A DNA stretch of 64,000 bases from an uncultured Lachnospiraceae bacterium (GCA_946414885.1 CAMKQH010000001.1:233675-297674), one strand, 5' to 3'; counted from the first letter of the stretch, positions 53,206 through 62,829 are shown. Notes: a model not told the origin generated them from the letters alone. A program made the numbers and translations.

Positions 53206-54054
53206 ATGGAGAGATTACTGGGTAAGGTAGCGATCGTGACGGGAGCAAATTCCGGAATGGGACTGGCCACGTGCCGCGCACTCCTTGATGAAGGTGCGAC
53301 GGTCATCATGCTTTGCAGGAATGAAAAGCGGGGAAAGGAAGCCTTTGCAAAGCTCACGGAGGACGGAAATTCCAGAACCTATCTCAAGCTGTGCGATCTT
53401 GGGGATTATGCATCCATTCGTTCCTTTGCAAAAGAAGTGAAGGAGCAATTTGAAAAAATAGACGTGCTCGTGAATAATGCCGGTTTTATTTCCCTGGACA
53501 GACAGGAGACGAAGGAAGGGCTGGAAAGACAGTTCGGCATTAATCACGTGGGACATTTTCTCTTGACGATGGAGCTTCTCGAATGGATGGGAGAGGGAGG
53601 CCGTATCGTCAACGTCGCCTCGGGCGCCCATAAGGTGGGAAAGATCCATTTCGATGACGTTAACCTGCACAAGGGATTTAACGTCATTAAGGCATACGGT
53701 CAAAGCAAACTGGCTAACGTATTGTTTACACGGGAATTGGCAAGGCGCGTACGTGACAAAGGCATTACCGTGAATTGCTGTCATCCGGGCGCCGTTGCGA
53801 CAAACATCGGAATCGATCGCGAAACCGGATTTGGCAAAACGATTACGGGACTCTTAAAACCATTCTTTCAGACACCGGCGGAAGGCGCGAGAACGGCAAT
53901 CTTTCTTGCGACGGACGAATCCGTCCGAAACGTCACGGGGGAATATTTTTATAAATGCAAAGTGGCGCCTTCCTCAAAGAGATCGAAAGACGCCGTACTT
54001 GCAAAAAAATTATTTGATTTTAGTGAAGAATTAGTTGGCTTGCACCTTACTTAG
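53206..54054 (+). CDS. Short-chain dehydrogenase/reductase, retinol-dehydrogenase-like
   Basis: 282 residues from ATG 53206 after AAAGGAG. Rossmann NAD(P) motif VTGANSGMG, VNNAG in the fourth strand, NVASGAHKVG with the catalytic Ser, and YGQSK with catalytic Tyr and Lys. This is the subgroup similar to retinol dehydrogenases and WW-domain oxidoreductase; the bacterial substrate is unknown. The open frame reaches back through the sigG antisense region to 52936, which is not coding. Its 3' end overlaps the convergent gene by 8 bp. Confidence 0.9.
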   Translation: MERLLGKVAIVTGANSGMGLATCRALLDEGATVIMLCRNEKRGKEAFAKLTEDGNSRTYLKLCDLGDYASIRSFAKEVKEQFEKIDVLVNNAGFISLDRQETKEGLERQFGINHVGHFLLTMELLEWMGEGGRIVNVASGAHKVGKIHFDDVNLHKGFNVIKAYGQSKLANVLFTRELARRVRDKGITVNCCHPGAVATNIGIDRETGFGKTITGLLKPFFQTPAEGARTAIFLATDESVRNVTGEYFYKCKVAPSSKRSKDAVLAKKLFDFSEELVGLHLT

Positions 54055-55708
54055 GCACGCCCTTCAGCGTTACCGTATTGGTTTCTTCATTCTGGTTCTC
54101 GGAATCATCGCGTGCCCTGATCAGGAAATAATAGGTTTTTCCGGATTCAAGACCGTCAATGGTTGCTTGGTAAGGATAAACCTTTGGACCAACGCCGTTT
54201 TCATAGCCCTCGCCAACCTCAGGTATCAGAACCATGGATTCAGCGTTTTCCAGATTTGGATCCTTCTTGAAATCAAAGGGCTTTGTCTGATAGTAGAGCA
54301 CGTAGTCAACGTGATTTCTGTCGAGTGCCACGTCCCATCGCACGATCACGCCTTTGCTGACGGGAACAACCTGTTGAATGCCGACGCGGGGCGTTGGTGC
54401 CTCTGGCGGCCATGCCGTGGAAGGGTTGTAAGTGTTGCTCCAAGCGGGAGCGGTGACGTCTTCCTTGGATTCGTGGTTGATGACGAAGTCATTGACCAGA
54501 ACGACGCCGCCATCCGTTATGTAGTGCATGAATCCAGCTTCTTCCTGCGCCAGGTTCATGTCCTCCATCAGGACGTCAAGTCCGACCTCAGAGGTTCCGA
54601 GCAAGGTTTCCTTTAGATGATATTCCTCAGGACCCTCTGCATATCCAAGGGAGAGAACCTGAAAACCGTCCGGTCTGGCTGCCTCCGCGGCGAGCCTTGG
54701 CATGTAATTATATCGGTTGTCTGCGGAATAACCCTCATAGAAAAGAACCGTGGAATTGGAGTCGAGATGGTAGCTCTCGTACATTACGTAATCCACGTAT
54801 TCGCGGGGATTATACTTAAAATGCGGCAACTGCGGATTGTAAAAGAAGATGCCGCGGTTTTGCAGGACAAGCTTGTCGGGATACTTTTCCTTTAACCGTT
54901 TTGTGAAATCCCGGACGCCTGCGGCAGTCCACTCAAATTTTGTCTTGTTGGGGCTGCTGTCATCCGTGTAAATGTTGGGAGCACAGGTATCGATCGTATC
55001 AAGGAACAGACCGTCGCATCCAAGGGCGCGCCCGTAATCGTCCGAGAGAATTTCGCGGATGCCGGGAATGCGGTCGTTTCCGTCGATCGTCATCTGATCC
55101 AGGGCATCAAACCACGTGGGATCTCCGATGTTTGTGAAGGCGCAGTTGAAGATTGGGTTGATGTCGGGTTTCCCGTCAAAATTATTGTCATCCAAAAAAT
55201 AAGAAGCATAACCGGAACCGCCCGGGGATGCCTTTCCCTTAAGGTCAATGCCGTCTAAGGAAGTGGTGCCTGCGGGACGGGGATCCACCCGGGGACCGCT
55301 TCCGTCACCGGTAAAGCGCGAGTCGGCCAGCATCTGCTCAGGGGTCATGCCTGCAGTGCGGAGATCCTCCCCGATGGCAATGTATCCGAGCACGATCGTT
55401 CCGCTGGCACGGATCTGCTGGATCTGATCGCGGGTGATGTTGCCCATCTTCGGATGCAGGATCACGACTTCATATTGCTTGGCTTCATTGATGATGCTTT
55501 GATTTAATGCCCCGTAATAGATCATGTAGGAGGATTTCTTGTCATAGGTATACTCCTTCACGGGAGGGAGCGGCGTAAAGAGCGGACCGGGCGCAATGGT
55601 CGGCGCCGGCGTTTTTTCCGGATCCTCCGAAGGGACAATGGCACAAGAGGTAAGCGTTACTGCGGTGATCAGTGCCAGGATCGCAGATAACGCGGATCGT
55701 TTTTTCAT
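54047..55708 (-). CDS. Glycoside-hydrolase-114-like lipoprotein with fibronectin-type domain
   Basis: 553 residues. Lipoprotein signal with lipobox LTSC (Cys about 22), then a Pro/Thr-rich spacer. About 60-430 is a TIM-barrel region: YYGALNQSIINEAKQYEVVI, IRASGTIVLGYIAIGEDL, GCDGLFLDTIDT and VLQNRGIFF, resembling GH114 (endo-alpha-1,4-polygalactosaminidase) and TM1410-type proteins. The C-terminal 110 residues are a fibronectin III-like domain (GVIVRWDVALDRNHVDYVLY, GLESGKTYYFLIRARD). It probably cuts an amino-sugar polymer at the cell surface. A TTGCGG/CCGCAA hairpin lies in its leader (55736-55753). Confidence 0.8.
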   Translation of the reverse strand: MKKRSALSAILALITAVTLTSCAIVPSEDPEKTPAPTIAPGPLFTPLPPVKEYTYDKKSSYMIYYGALNQSIINEAKQYEVVILHPKMGNITRDQIQQIRASGTIVLGYIAIGEDLRTAGMTPEQMLADSRFTGDGSGPRVDPRPAGTTSLDGIDLKGKASPGGSGYASYFLDDNNFDGKPDINPIFNCAFTNIGDPTWFDALDQMTIDGNDRIPGIREILSDDYGRALGCDGLFLDTIDTCAPNIYTDDSSPNKTKFEWTAAGVRDFTKRLKEKYPDKLVLQNRGIFFYNPQLPHFKYNPREYVDYVMYESYHLDSNSTVLFYEGYSADNRYNYMPRLAAEAARPDGFQVLSLGYAEGPEEYHLKETLLGTSEVGLDVLMEDMNLAQEEAGFMHYITDGGVVLVNDFVINHESKEDVTAPAWSNTYNPSTAWPPEAPTPRVGIQQVVPVSKGVIVRWDVALDRNHVDYVLYYQTKPFDFKKDPNLENAESMVLIPEVGEGYENGVGPKVYPYQATIDGLESGKTYYFLIRARDDSENQNEETNTVTLKGVPK

Positions 55709-55828
55709 TTCCTTCGCCTTTCAGATCATAAAGTATTGCGGTAGCTTCCGCAATTCAAATATTATAGCACGTAGGACAAAAAAAGGGAAGAGTCAGGTGA
55801 AAATGGCGTGCGGCGAAAGAGAACGGAA

Positions 55829-55857
55829 TTGACCGCAGTTTCCGCGTTTGATATACT
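55829..55857 (+). promoter_or_regulatory. Promoter of the acyltransferase gene
   Basis: TTGACC 55829-55834, 17 nt, TATACT 55852-55857. Confidence 0.75.
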
Positions 55858-55922
55858 GAATAAGGCAGAATTTAAGACATGAACGGAAACGGTCATGGGA
55901 AAGGAAGGACGGGGCAGGAATC

Positions 55923-57194
55923 ATGAAAATCAAAACAAAGCAGATGAGCTATGACGAGGTCGCAAACCTTCGCTCATGGGAACGCAAGAAACCCCGGAAA
56001 CCATCAAAAATATTGGCAGGAATTGCCCGCATTGCCCTTAAGGGTGAACTTAAGGAGGTTGGGTTTTCCTGTGAGAAGATCGACATGGATAAGGCGGGAG
56101 ATGGCCCTTGGATGATCCTGATGAATCATTGCAGCTTTACGGATCTTGCCATCGCCTTTGAAGTGCTCAAAGGAAAGCCCTTCAGCATCGTGTGTACGAA
56201 GGATGCATTAGTTGGTAAGGAAGCGCTTATGCGACTCTTAGGTGCCATCCCGACTTGCAAATTTGTAACTGACGTGACGCTCATCTCAGACATGGATCAT
56301 GCGCTAAACGTCAATCACGCAAGCGTTCTCATGTATCCCGAGGCAGGATATTCCTTGGACGGAACCGGAACCAAGATCCCGGAAAGACTGGGAGTGCTTC
56401 TCAAAAAATTAAAGCGTCCAGTGGTGATGATTACCTCCTATGGAGCTTTTACGAGAGATCCCCTTTACAATAATCTTCAAAAAAGAAACGTAAAGGTATC
56501 CTGTCAGATGAAGTGCCTGTTCACGCCGGAGGAGCTTGCAAATGCAAAAGTAAAGCAGATCAATGAAGTCCTGGAGGATGCGTTTACCTTTGATTATTTC
56601 AAGTGGCAGCAGGAGAATGAGATAGAGATATCGGAACCCTTCAGGGCAGACGGGCTTAACAGGATCTTGTACAAATGTCCGCACTGTATGGCGGAGGATG
56701 CAGCGGAGGGAAAGGGCATCCACTGGAAGTGTCATTCCTGCGGGGCAACTTATGAACTCGATCAATTTGGTAAGCTAAAGGGCGTGAACGTGGAACCGAA
56801 GTTTACTCACGTCCCGGATTGGTTTGCCTGGGAACGGGAGAAGGTAAAAGAAGAGTTGGAAAGCGGTGCCTACGTGTTGGACGTTCCCTGTGACGTGGCA
56901 GTCTTAAAGGATTCCAAGGCATTATATATGATCGGGACGGGAACGCTGCATCATGACGCAAACGGTTTTGCCCTTGACGGATGCGAGGGAAAGCTCCACT
57001 ATGAGCAGGGACCAAGCGCCTCCTACAGCGTCAACGCGGATTATTTTTGGTATGAGATCGGTGACGTCGTATCCATCGGGACGAATGATTGTTTATATTA
57101 TTGTTTTACCAAGGGTCGCGACGTGGTGGCCAAGACAAGGCTTGCGGCGGAAGAACTCTACAAGCTCTCCAAGAAGAAAGAATGCACGCAGTAA
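55923..57194 (+). CDS. PlsC-like acyltransferase with C-terminal zinc ribbon
   Basis: 423 residues. About 50-220 is a glycerolipid acyltransferase domain with the NHx4D motif NHCSFTD and the later block MYPEAGYSLDGTGTKIPERL. About 255-285 is a zinc ribbon with two CxxC knuckles, CPHC and CHSC. The remaining 140 residues form a beta-rich region of unknown role. PlsC enzymes acylate lysophosphatidic acid; fusion to a zinc ribbon and extra domain is unusual and suggests another acceptor or regulation. No membrane anchor is obvious. Confidence 0.8.
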   Translation: MKIKTKQMSYDEVANLRSWERKKPRKPSKILAGIARIALKGELKEVGFSCEKIDMDKAGDGPWMILMNHCSFTDLAIAFEVLKGKPFSIVCTKDALVGKEALMRLLGAIPTCKFVTDVTLISDMDHALNVNHASVLMYPEAGYSLDGTGTKIPERLGVLLKKLKRPVVMITSYGAFTRDPLYNNLQKRNVKVSCQMKCLFTPEELANAKVKQINEVLEDAFTFDYFKWQQENEIEISEPFRADGLNRILYKCPHCMAEDAAEGKGIHWKCHSCGATYELDQFGKLKGVNVEPKFTHVPDWFAWEREKVKEELESGAYVLDVPCDVAVLKDSKALYMIGTGTLHHDANGFALDGCEGKLHYEQGPSASYSVNADYFWYEIGDVVSIGTNDCLYYCFTKGRDVVAKTRLAAEELYKLSKKKECTQ

Positions 57195-57231
57195 TGGTGG
57201 GGCTTAAGGGAAGAAAGGTGGAATTACGTTC

Positions 57232-58644
57232 ATGAAAAGAATAAAAAAAATGATGTTTTGTTTTCTGGCGGTCCTGATTCTTTGCATTGCCGGATGTTCC
57301 GACGTGGGACCCGTGAAGTATGGTGATCCGTCAGACGAATCTTCGGATAAGAGCGGCTCAAAGGAAAAGGTGGAATTTTCGGATGAATATTTGGTCGGGT
57401 TTGATTTCGGGGGATCAAGCTGGGGGGATTTCTACGATTGTATCAGCGTCCGGGTCATCATATGCACGAATCGTGACGTGCTGGTTTTTGCCAGAAGCAT
57501 GGAAACGGTTCACGGGAGGAATGGTGAGCTGGAACAGATCGCGGAGTTGACGCTTACGGAGGAGCAGTATTCCAACATAGAAAAAAAGCTTGACCGCGAA
57601 AAATTATACAATATGAAGATTAAATCCGATGAAGGTGCCTGTGACGGGAGCTCCTATTATCTGATCTTGTATGATCAGGATAAGAACGTGGCAAAAAATT
57701 GCGGAGCATACATGCCGCTCACAAAGGCTTTTATGAACGTATATGATTCCGTCATGGATAACATTCCCAAGGAGGAACTCCGGGAGATCCGGAATGCATA
57801 CGTGGAAGCAGTTCGCAAGTATGAAAATCCTGATCCAGTGGTGGAAAAAAACTGCTATCAGGCATATGGCGATTACCTAGAGGCCATAGTGGAATGGGAA
57901 AGATTTCTTCTGATTGACGTTGATGGTGACAAAACCGATGAATTAGTGGAAACAAACTATAATCCGGAACGAGACGATGAAGGGACGCATCGTTACGCGA
58001 TTGTTGACTGGCAGGAGAACGAGCTCGTCGTAACGGAGTACGACGGAGAGACTTCAAAGATGCCGCTGAGTGAGACGGGTTATCAAGGGAAGGACGTTAT
58101 GCTCGCGATCCTTCGGATCGAAAGCGAAAGATACGTCGAGGACGTTACGCAGAGAGAAAGGACCATGTTTTACCTGGTTTCCTGCCATGCCTGGTTAGAG
58201 GAAAACAGGAACGGTGAATTAGGGGAAAGAGTTGATGCGATGGAGGATTACCAGATCGTGTCTAATCTTGGAGATACAACAGATGATTCCCGCTTAAATG
58301 AAAATGGTTCACTAGAGTATTTCCTATTCCGGATGCCTAAATCGGAAGTGATCAGGTTTTACGGGGAAGTGATTGGGAAAGAGAGAACCTACGAGACGGG
58401 AAGCGACGGCTCCGCCGAGACCGGCGTTTATTGTGGGGAGGATGGATGGCTATACGTCAATAGAGGGGATGACGCCGGATATTACGTTACAGTGGATGAT
58501 TTTGAAAAGAAAGAAAACGAATGCATTGTCCATGCATCCGTTTGGAATTCGTCCATGAATGATCGCCTGGCCGGCGTAACGGTTACCCTTACGCCGACCG
58601 AAGGCAAGTATGGCTACGTGCTGAAAGATTACGTGTTACAATAG
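57232..58644 (+). CDS. Lipoprotein, unknown function
   Basis: 470 residues. Signal MKRIKKMMFCFLAVLILC with lipobox IAGC (Cys about 22), so it is anchored outside the membrane, followed by a Ser/Asp-rich linker. The mature part includes LLIDVDGDKTDELVETNY, a calcium-binding DxDxDxxxE-like loop as in FG-GAP/dockerin-type repeats, near residue 225. No enzyme motif is recognised. It starts 37 bp after the acyltransferase gene. Confidence 0.75.
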   Translation: MKRIKKMMFCFLAVLILCIAGCSDVGPVKYGDPSDESSDKSGSKEKVEFSDEYLVGFDFGGSSWGDFYDCISVRVIICTNRDVLVFARSMETVHGRNGELEQIAELTLTEEQYSNIEKKLDREKLYNMKIKSDEGACDGSSYYLILYDQDKNVAKNCGAYMPLTKAFMNVYDSVMDNIPKEELREIRNAYVEAVRKYENPDPVVEKNCYQAYGDYLEAIVEWERFLLIDVDGDKTDELVETNYNPERDDEGTHRYAIVDWQENELVVTEYDGETSKMPLSETGYQGKDVMLAILRIESERYVEDVTQRERTMFYLVSCHAWLEENRNGELGERVDAMEDYQIVSNLGDTTDDSRLNENGSLEYFLFRMPKSEVIRFYGEVIGKERTYETGSDGSAETGVYCGEDGWLYVNRGDDAGYYVTVDDFEKKENECIVHASVWNSSMNDRLAGVTVTLTPTEGKYGYVLKDYVLQ

Positions 58645-59298
58645 CTTTCTTAACTGCTTAAACTGTTTGTGGGTCTGTTCCCAAATCATTTCTCCGTCTT
58701 TGCCAAAGTTCAGGGTAAGGAGCATCTTGTAACCGATTTCGGAATCACTTGCGTCCGAGAGAACGTTGCGGAATACGGCCTCCTTGCCTTTGAGCAAGTC
58801 CTTGCATCCGGAGAGAGCCGGAGCGGAGAACAGGCCGTCTTCCGAAGTCTTCTTAGCAGATTCCGAAGCTTTCTTGGCGGGCTCTGAAGCTTTCAGGGCG
58901 GGTTCGGAAGCTTTCTGCGCGGCTTCCGGGGCGGCTGCTTTTTGGGCTTTGGCGGGTTTGCGCTTCGGCTTTACGCCAAAGCCTTCGTTCCAGGTACAGT
59001 TTTCGTCAAGAGAAGAGGGGGCCGTTTCGCCGCTTAGGATCACCACCTTTTCCTTTCCGGCTGACTTGGACAGGGAACCGTATAAAAAGCCTTTTTCAAA
59101 ACCGGAATCGCTCTTTGGAAGCGTTTTGACTTCAAGCTTTGCATTGATTTTTGTGAGCATCGGGAGCATGCTGACGGGAAGTACGCCGTCCTCCCTCGTG
59201 ATTAAGAATATCTGATCCTTTGCCGTTAAGGCCAACAGTTCATTCATCTGTCCCTCCTGAAACTTGGACAGAATTTCCATTTCGATCACTAGTATCAT
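58636..59298 (-). CDS. Unknown protein with KASEP-type repeats
   Basis: 220 residues from ATG 59298 (GGAGG 8 nt upstream on this strand); the frame itself opens seven codons earlier. N-terminal domain of about 110 residues (ILVIEMEILSKFQEGQMNEL), a linker of about 50 residues made of KASEP/KASES-type pentamers (AAQKASEPALKASEPAKKAS), and a C-terminal domain of about 55 residues (YKMLLTLNFGKDGEMIWEQT). The repeats are Ala/Lys/Ser/Glu and probably unstructured. No family recognised. Its 3' end overlaps the convergent lipoprotein gene by 9 bp. Confidence 0.7.
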   Translation of the reverse strand: MILVIEMEILSKFQEGQMNELLALTAKDQIFLITREDGVLPVSMLPMLTKINAKLEVKTLPKSDSGFEKGFLYGSLSKSAGKEKVVILSGETAPSSLDENCTWNEGFGVKPKRKPAKAQKAAAPEAAQKASEPALKASEPAKKASESAKKTSEDGLFSAPALSGCKDLLKGKEAVFRNVLSDASDSEIGYKMLLTLNFGKDGEMIWEQTHKQFKQLRKLL

Positions 59299-59445
59299 TT
59301 CTTTTTCCTCCGTAAGCAAATTCTCAAAATACGTCTAATGACATTTTATCATTTTCCCGTGACCATGCAAGTGTCTTTTTTTGACTGAAATTAACCAGTA
59401 CCTTTTTTGACTAAAATCAACTAGCGCGGCAAAGTTGGAATTCCT

Positions 59446-59474
59446 TTGCCTTCTTTAGGCATCCATGGTAATAT
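59446..59474 (+). promoter_or_regulatory. Promoter of the GNAT-epimerase-hydrolase unit
   Basis: TTGCCT 59446-59451, 17 nt, TAATAT 59469-59474. Just upstream (59376-59427) a segment TTTTTTGACT plus AAAATCAACTAG-like sequence is repeated with 26-bp spacing. Confidence 0.5.
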
Positions 59475-59522
59475 GGAATGGTAAATGAAAACGGAACGTC
59501 AGGGTGGAAGAGGTAAGGCATC

Positions 59523-60002
59523 ATGATAAGAAAAGCAGAGAAAAAAGATTTATCACGCATAGCGGAGATACTGGTTTTTAACTATCGATTGTACTTTTAT
59601 CCCATATTTCAGAGTGACGCGTATTATTTTTCCGAATTACAGGTTCCGACGCTCATGCGGGATTATGAAACGGAGCTTGACAGCCTGTACGTATATGATG
59701 ACGGGGTCGTCAAAGGTTTTATAAAAATTGAAGGTACGTATATTGCGAGATTGTTTGTTGAGCCGGTTCTTCAAAATGCTTCGATCGGTACGCGGCTTCT
59801 GGAATATGCAGTGAAGGAATGTCACGCGGACCATCTTTGGGCGCTGGAAAAAAACGTAAAGGCCATTCGTTTCTATGAAAGAAATGGCTTTACCCCTACG
59901 GGAGAAAAGAAACTGGAAGAAGGCACAACGGAATACCTCATATTCCTAAAAAGGGAAACTGGTGCATCATCAGGCATTCAGGGGGCGGACGCGGAAAAAT
60001 GA
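59523..60002 (+). CDS. GNAT acetyltransferase
   Basis: 159 residues. GNAT fold: IRKAEKKDLSRIAEILVFNY, then YIARLFVEPVLQNASIGTRL (acetyl-CoA loop, atypical in lacking a clear R/Q-x-x-G-x-G/A but with GTRLLEYA) and NVKAIRFYERNGFTPTGEKK. The acceptor is unknown. Its stop overlaps the start of the next gene (ATGA), so it heads an operon with an epimerase and a serine hydrolase. Confidence 0.85.
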   Translation: MIRKAEKKDLSRIAEILVFNYRLYFYPIFQSDAYYFSELQVPTLMRDYETELDSLYVYDDGVVKGFIKIEGTYIARLFVEPVLQNASIGTRLLEYAVKECHADHLWALEKNVKAIRFYERNGFTPTGEKKLEEGTTEYLIFLKRETGASSGIQGADAEK

Positions 60003-60877
60003 AAATATTAGTGATAGGCGGCACCAGGTTTTTTGGCATTCCCATGGTTCAGGAGCTGTTGGAAAAAGGGCATGACGTAACCATTGCCACGAGGGGACTT
60101 ACTCCGGATGAGTTCGGGGATGAGGTACGAAGGATCATATTTCAAAGAACGGATGAACAAAGCGTGAAGGAAGCGCTGTCCGGCACGCATTATGACGTCG
60201 TTATCGATAAGATTGCTTATTGCTCAAAGGACGTAAGGTACGTGATGGATGCCCTGGACTTTGATAAGTACGTATACATGTCTAGCACGTCGGTATATGA
60301 CCCGAAACGCGTGAATACGGTTGAGGAAGACTTTGACGGGACGGCGCCGGAATTGATCTGGTGTGACAGGTCAGCCTTTCCGTATGAGCAGATCAAGCGG
60401 CAGGCGGAATATGCCCTGTGGCAGGAATACCCCCAAAGGAATTGGATCGCTGTCAGATATCCTTTTGCGATCGGGAAGGATGATTACACCAAAAGACTGC
60501 GATTCTACGTGGAGCACGTGATGAAGGGCATTCCCATGAAGATTGACAACGTGGATTGTCAAATGGGATTTATCCGGTCTGACGAGGCTGGGAAGTTTTT
60601 GGCATTTCTTGTAGATAAGGATTATCGCGGGGCCGTCAATGGAAGCGCGGAAGGGACGATCTCGATTCGCGAGATCCTGGACTACGTTGAGAAGAAAACG
60701 GGAACAAGGGCCGTAATCAGCGAGAACGGTGAGGAAGCGCCCTATAACGGAGAGCTGGAATATAGCATCAACACGGATAAGGCAAAGGCCTTGGGCTTTG
60801 AATTTTCGGTTCTAAAAGATTGGATATATGAGCTTTTGGATTACTATATGGAGGGACTAAGACGTGACGTGGGATGA
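59999..60877 (+). CDS. NAD-dependent epimerase/dehydratase-like protein (atypical SDR)
   Basis: 292 residues. Dinucleotide-binding start KILVIGGTRFFGIPMVQELL, a GGTRFFG variant typical of the atypical SDR group that includes chloroplast stem-loop-binding-like proteins. YMSSTSVYDP in the fourth strand and YEQIKRQAEYAL, where a YxxxK active site is replaced by a looser YEQIK. It may be an isomerase or a non-catalytic binder. Both ends overlap neighbouring genes. Confidence 0.82.
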   Translation: MKILVIGGTRFFGIPMVQELLEKGHDVTIATRGLTPDEFGDEVRRIIFQRTDEQSVKEALSGTHYDVVIDKIAYCSKDVRYVMDALDFDKYVYMSSTSVYDPKRVNTVEEDFDGTAPELIWCDRSAFPYEQIKRQAEYALWQEYPQRNWIAVRYPFAIGKDDYTKRLRFYVEHVMKGIPMKIDNVDCQMGFIRSDEAGKFLAFLVDKDYRGAVNGSAEGTISIREILDYVEKKTGTRAVISENGEEAPYNGELEYSINTDKAKALGFEFSVLKDWIYELLDYYMEGLRRDVG

Positions 60878-61898
60878 AAAGAAAAGAAAGATTCTCAGCC
60901 GGTTTCCCGGGGTATCCATTGCATGCGGGACGGCAGGAGGAGAAGCCAGGACGGAGGTTTATGGTGTCTCTGACAAAGAGAGTGGCACGTCGGTAGAGCG
61001 GGATACGGTTTTCCCGGGATGCTCCGTCTCGAAGCTTGTCACTGCACTCATTGTCATGAGAATGCAGGAATCAAAAATGATCGATATTGACTGCAAAGTC
61101 AATGATTACCTGCGCCAATGGAAGCTTCTCACGCCGAACGGAAAACTAAGCGAAGCAACGATCCGTTCAATCCTTTGTCATACGGCCGGGATCGTGGATG
61201 ATGAGGATGGGTTTTGCGGATGGCGCAGGGAGGATCCGGAGATTCGTCTGGCAGACGTCTTGAAAGGTATGACAAAGTATAATCAACGCCCGGTGGTGGC
61301 TGAAATGCCGCTAGGGATGTTTTTTGAATATTCAGATGCCGGTTATTGCGTCCTGCAGCAAATGATAGAGGACGTGACGGACAAGACATACGACGAAGTC
61401 GCGAAGAAGATGGTTTTTGAAAGGTTAGGTCTTACAAACACCTTCTTTGCAACGCCGCAGAACGTGGCGGATCATCAGGCGAAAATGACAACGGGATATG
61501 ACGAGGAGGGCAACCCCATCCCTGGGAGATTTCCCGTCATTCCAGATCTCGCCGCATCCGGACTGTGGAGTACGGCAGAGAACCTTTTTGCGATCGCTTC
61601 AGAGTTTTTCCTGGCACTTCAAGGGAAGAGTACGTTTTTGCAGAGAGAGACGGCGCTGGAGATGATAAAACCGGTGGAAAAGTTCCCATGGACCGGTCTG
61701 GGCGTTTTCCTGGAAGGTGAGGAGGCGGTAGTTTCCAGAGGCTGGGGAGAGAATGGGCAGTGCATGATAAAGCTGGACGTTCGCACTGGAGGGATCAGCG
61801 TTGTCATGACGAACGCGAATCCGGGAGTCGATCAGGCAGAGTCGGGCGTTGAATGGTTAGTGAATCATTCCATGACGATAAACAAACGCGGAAACTAA
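60864..61898 (+). CDS. Serine hydrolase, beta-lactamase class C family
   Basis: 344 residues, GTG start overlapping the previous gene by 14 bp. SxxK motif SVSK (FPGCSVSKLVTALIVMRMQE), second motif YSDAG (FEYSDAGYCVLQ) in place of YxN, and a late SRGWGENG segment. As with the protein at 3081, no signal peptide is seen, so an esterase or peptidase function in the cytosol is more likely than beta-lactam resistance. Confidence 0.85.
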   Translation: MTWDEKKRKILSRFPGVSIACGTAGGEARTEVYGVSDKESGTSVERDTVFPGCSVSKLVTALIVMRMQESKMIDIDCKVNDYLRQWKLLTPNGKLSEATIRSILCHTAGIVDDEDGFCGWRREDPEIRLADVLKGMTKYNQRPVVAEMPLGMFFEYSDAGYCVLQQMIEDVTDKTYDEVAKKMVFERLGLTNTFFATPQNVADHQAKMTTGYDEEGNPIPGRFPVIPDLAASGLWSTAENLFAIASEFFLALQGKSTFLQRETALEMIKPVEKFPWTGLGVFLEGEEAVVSRGWGENGQCMIKLDVRTGGISVVMTNANPGVDQAESGVEWLVNHSMTINKRGN

Positions 61899-61928
61899 CG
61901 TGACTGGTGAGAAAGGGGCAGGGATGCC

Positions 61929-62213
61929 ATGACGGATTTTACGACGATTACGGCCTGCGGGGAATGCTGCACGGGCTGCGCTAAAAAAATTGAGGGCTCG
62001 TGTCCGGGATGCATTGAGGCGGATGGCAGGGTTCCGGAATGGTCTGGATCAGGCAGGTGCAAGATACATGCCTGTGCAAGGGAGCATGGCGTGCAATTTT
62101 GCGGCCTCTGCAAAGAATTCCCGTGTGAGAAGCTTCCCACCATGATTCCTTGGAATGCCCATGCCATCGAGCATTTGACCGCGTTAAGGGATGAGTACGT
62201 TAATCCAAAATGA
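61929..62213 (+). CDS. DUF3795-like cysteine-rich protein
   Basis: 94 residues with a cysteine array: ACGECCTGCAKK, GSCPGCIEADG, GRCKIHACAREHG and FCGLCKEFPCEKL. This is the DUF3795 pattern, a small probable zinc- or Fe-S-binding protein of unknown role found widely in anaerobes. It is 30 bp after the serine hydrolase. Confidence 0.85.
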   Translation: MTDFTTITACGECCTGCAKKIEGSCPGCIEADGRVPEWSGSGRCKIHACAREHGVQFCGLCKEFPCEKLPTMIPWNAHAIEHLTALRDEYVNPK

Positions 62214-62262
62214 CATGGCAAACAAGTTGAAATTCAATTCAAATCAACGGAATCGAGGAATA

Positions 62263-62829
62263 ATGAGACATATTGGGACAAATACGTTAGAAACAGAACG
62301 GTTAACGCTGCGAAGATTCACGGTGGATGATGCAGAGGACATGTATCGAAACCTGTGCTCAGACAACAGAGTAAATAAATTTCTTACCTGGGATTTGCAC
62401 AAATCAATAGACGAAACGATTGAACTTATGAAAACTTTTGAGAAACGTTATGAGAATCCGGCAAGATATTGCTGGGCCATCGTACTTAAAGAGTCAAATG
62501 AAGTTATAGGTACAATTGCTGCTCCGACGGTGAAAGAGAGAATAGAAGCGGTAGAAATAACGTATGCCATTGCCTTCCCATTTTGGGGAAAGGGGATAAC
62601 TGCAGAGGGCTTAAAAGCGGTGATGGCTTATTTGTTCAAAGAAGTTGGCGTAAATCGTATTGAAGCTGGTCATGACTTGAATAATCCAAATTCCGGGAAA
62701 GTAATGGAAAAGGTAGGAATGCAAAAAGAAGGCGTGCTTCGTCAGGCAGGAAGAAATAATCAAGGGCTTTTTGATCTTGTTATGTATTCCATTTTGCGGA
62801 GTGATTATAATAATAGGGTACGTAACTAG
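62263..62829 (+). CDS. GNAT acetyltransferase, RimJ/RimL type
   Basis: 188 residues from ATG 62263 (GAGGAA just upstream). TERLTLRRFTVDDAEDMYRN start, WGKGITAEGLKAVMAYLF acetyl-CoA region and EAGHDLNNPNSGKVMEKVGM are classical for the RimJ/RimL group acetylating protein N-termini or antibiotics. It has more A+T than its neighbours, which, with the next gene, hints at later acquisition. Confidence 0.9.
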   Translation: MRHIGTNTLETERLTLRRFTVDDAEDMYRNLCSDNRVNKFLTWDLHKSIDETIELMKTFEKRYENPARYCWAIVLKESNEVIGTIAAPTVKERIEAVEITYAIAFPFWGKGITAEGLKAVMAYLFKEVGVNRIEAGHDLNNPNSGKVMEKVGMQKEGVLRQAGRNNQGLFDLVMYSILRSDYNNRVRN

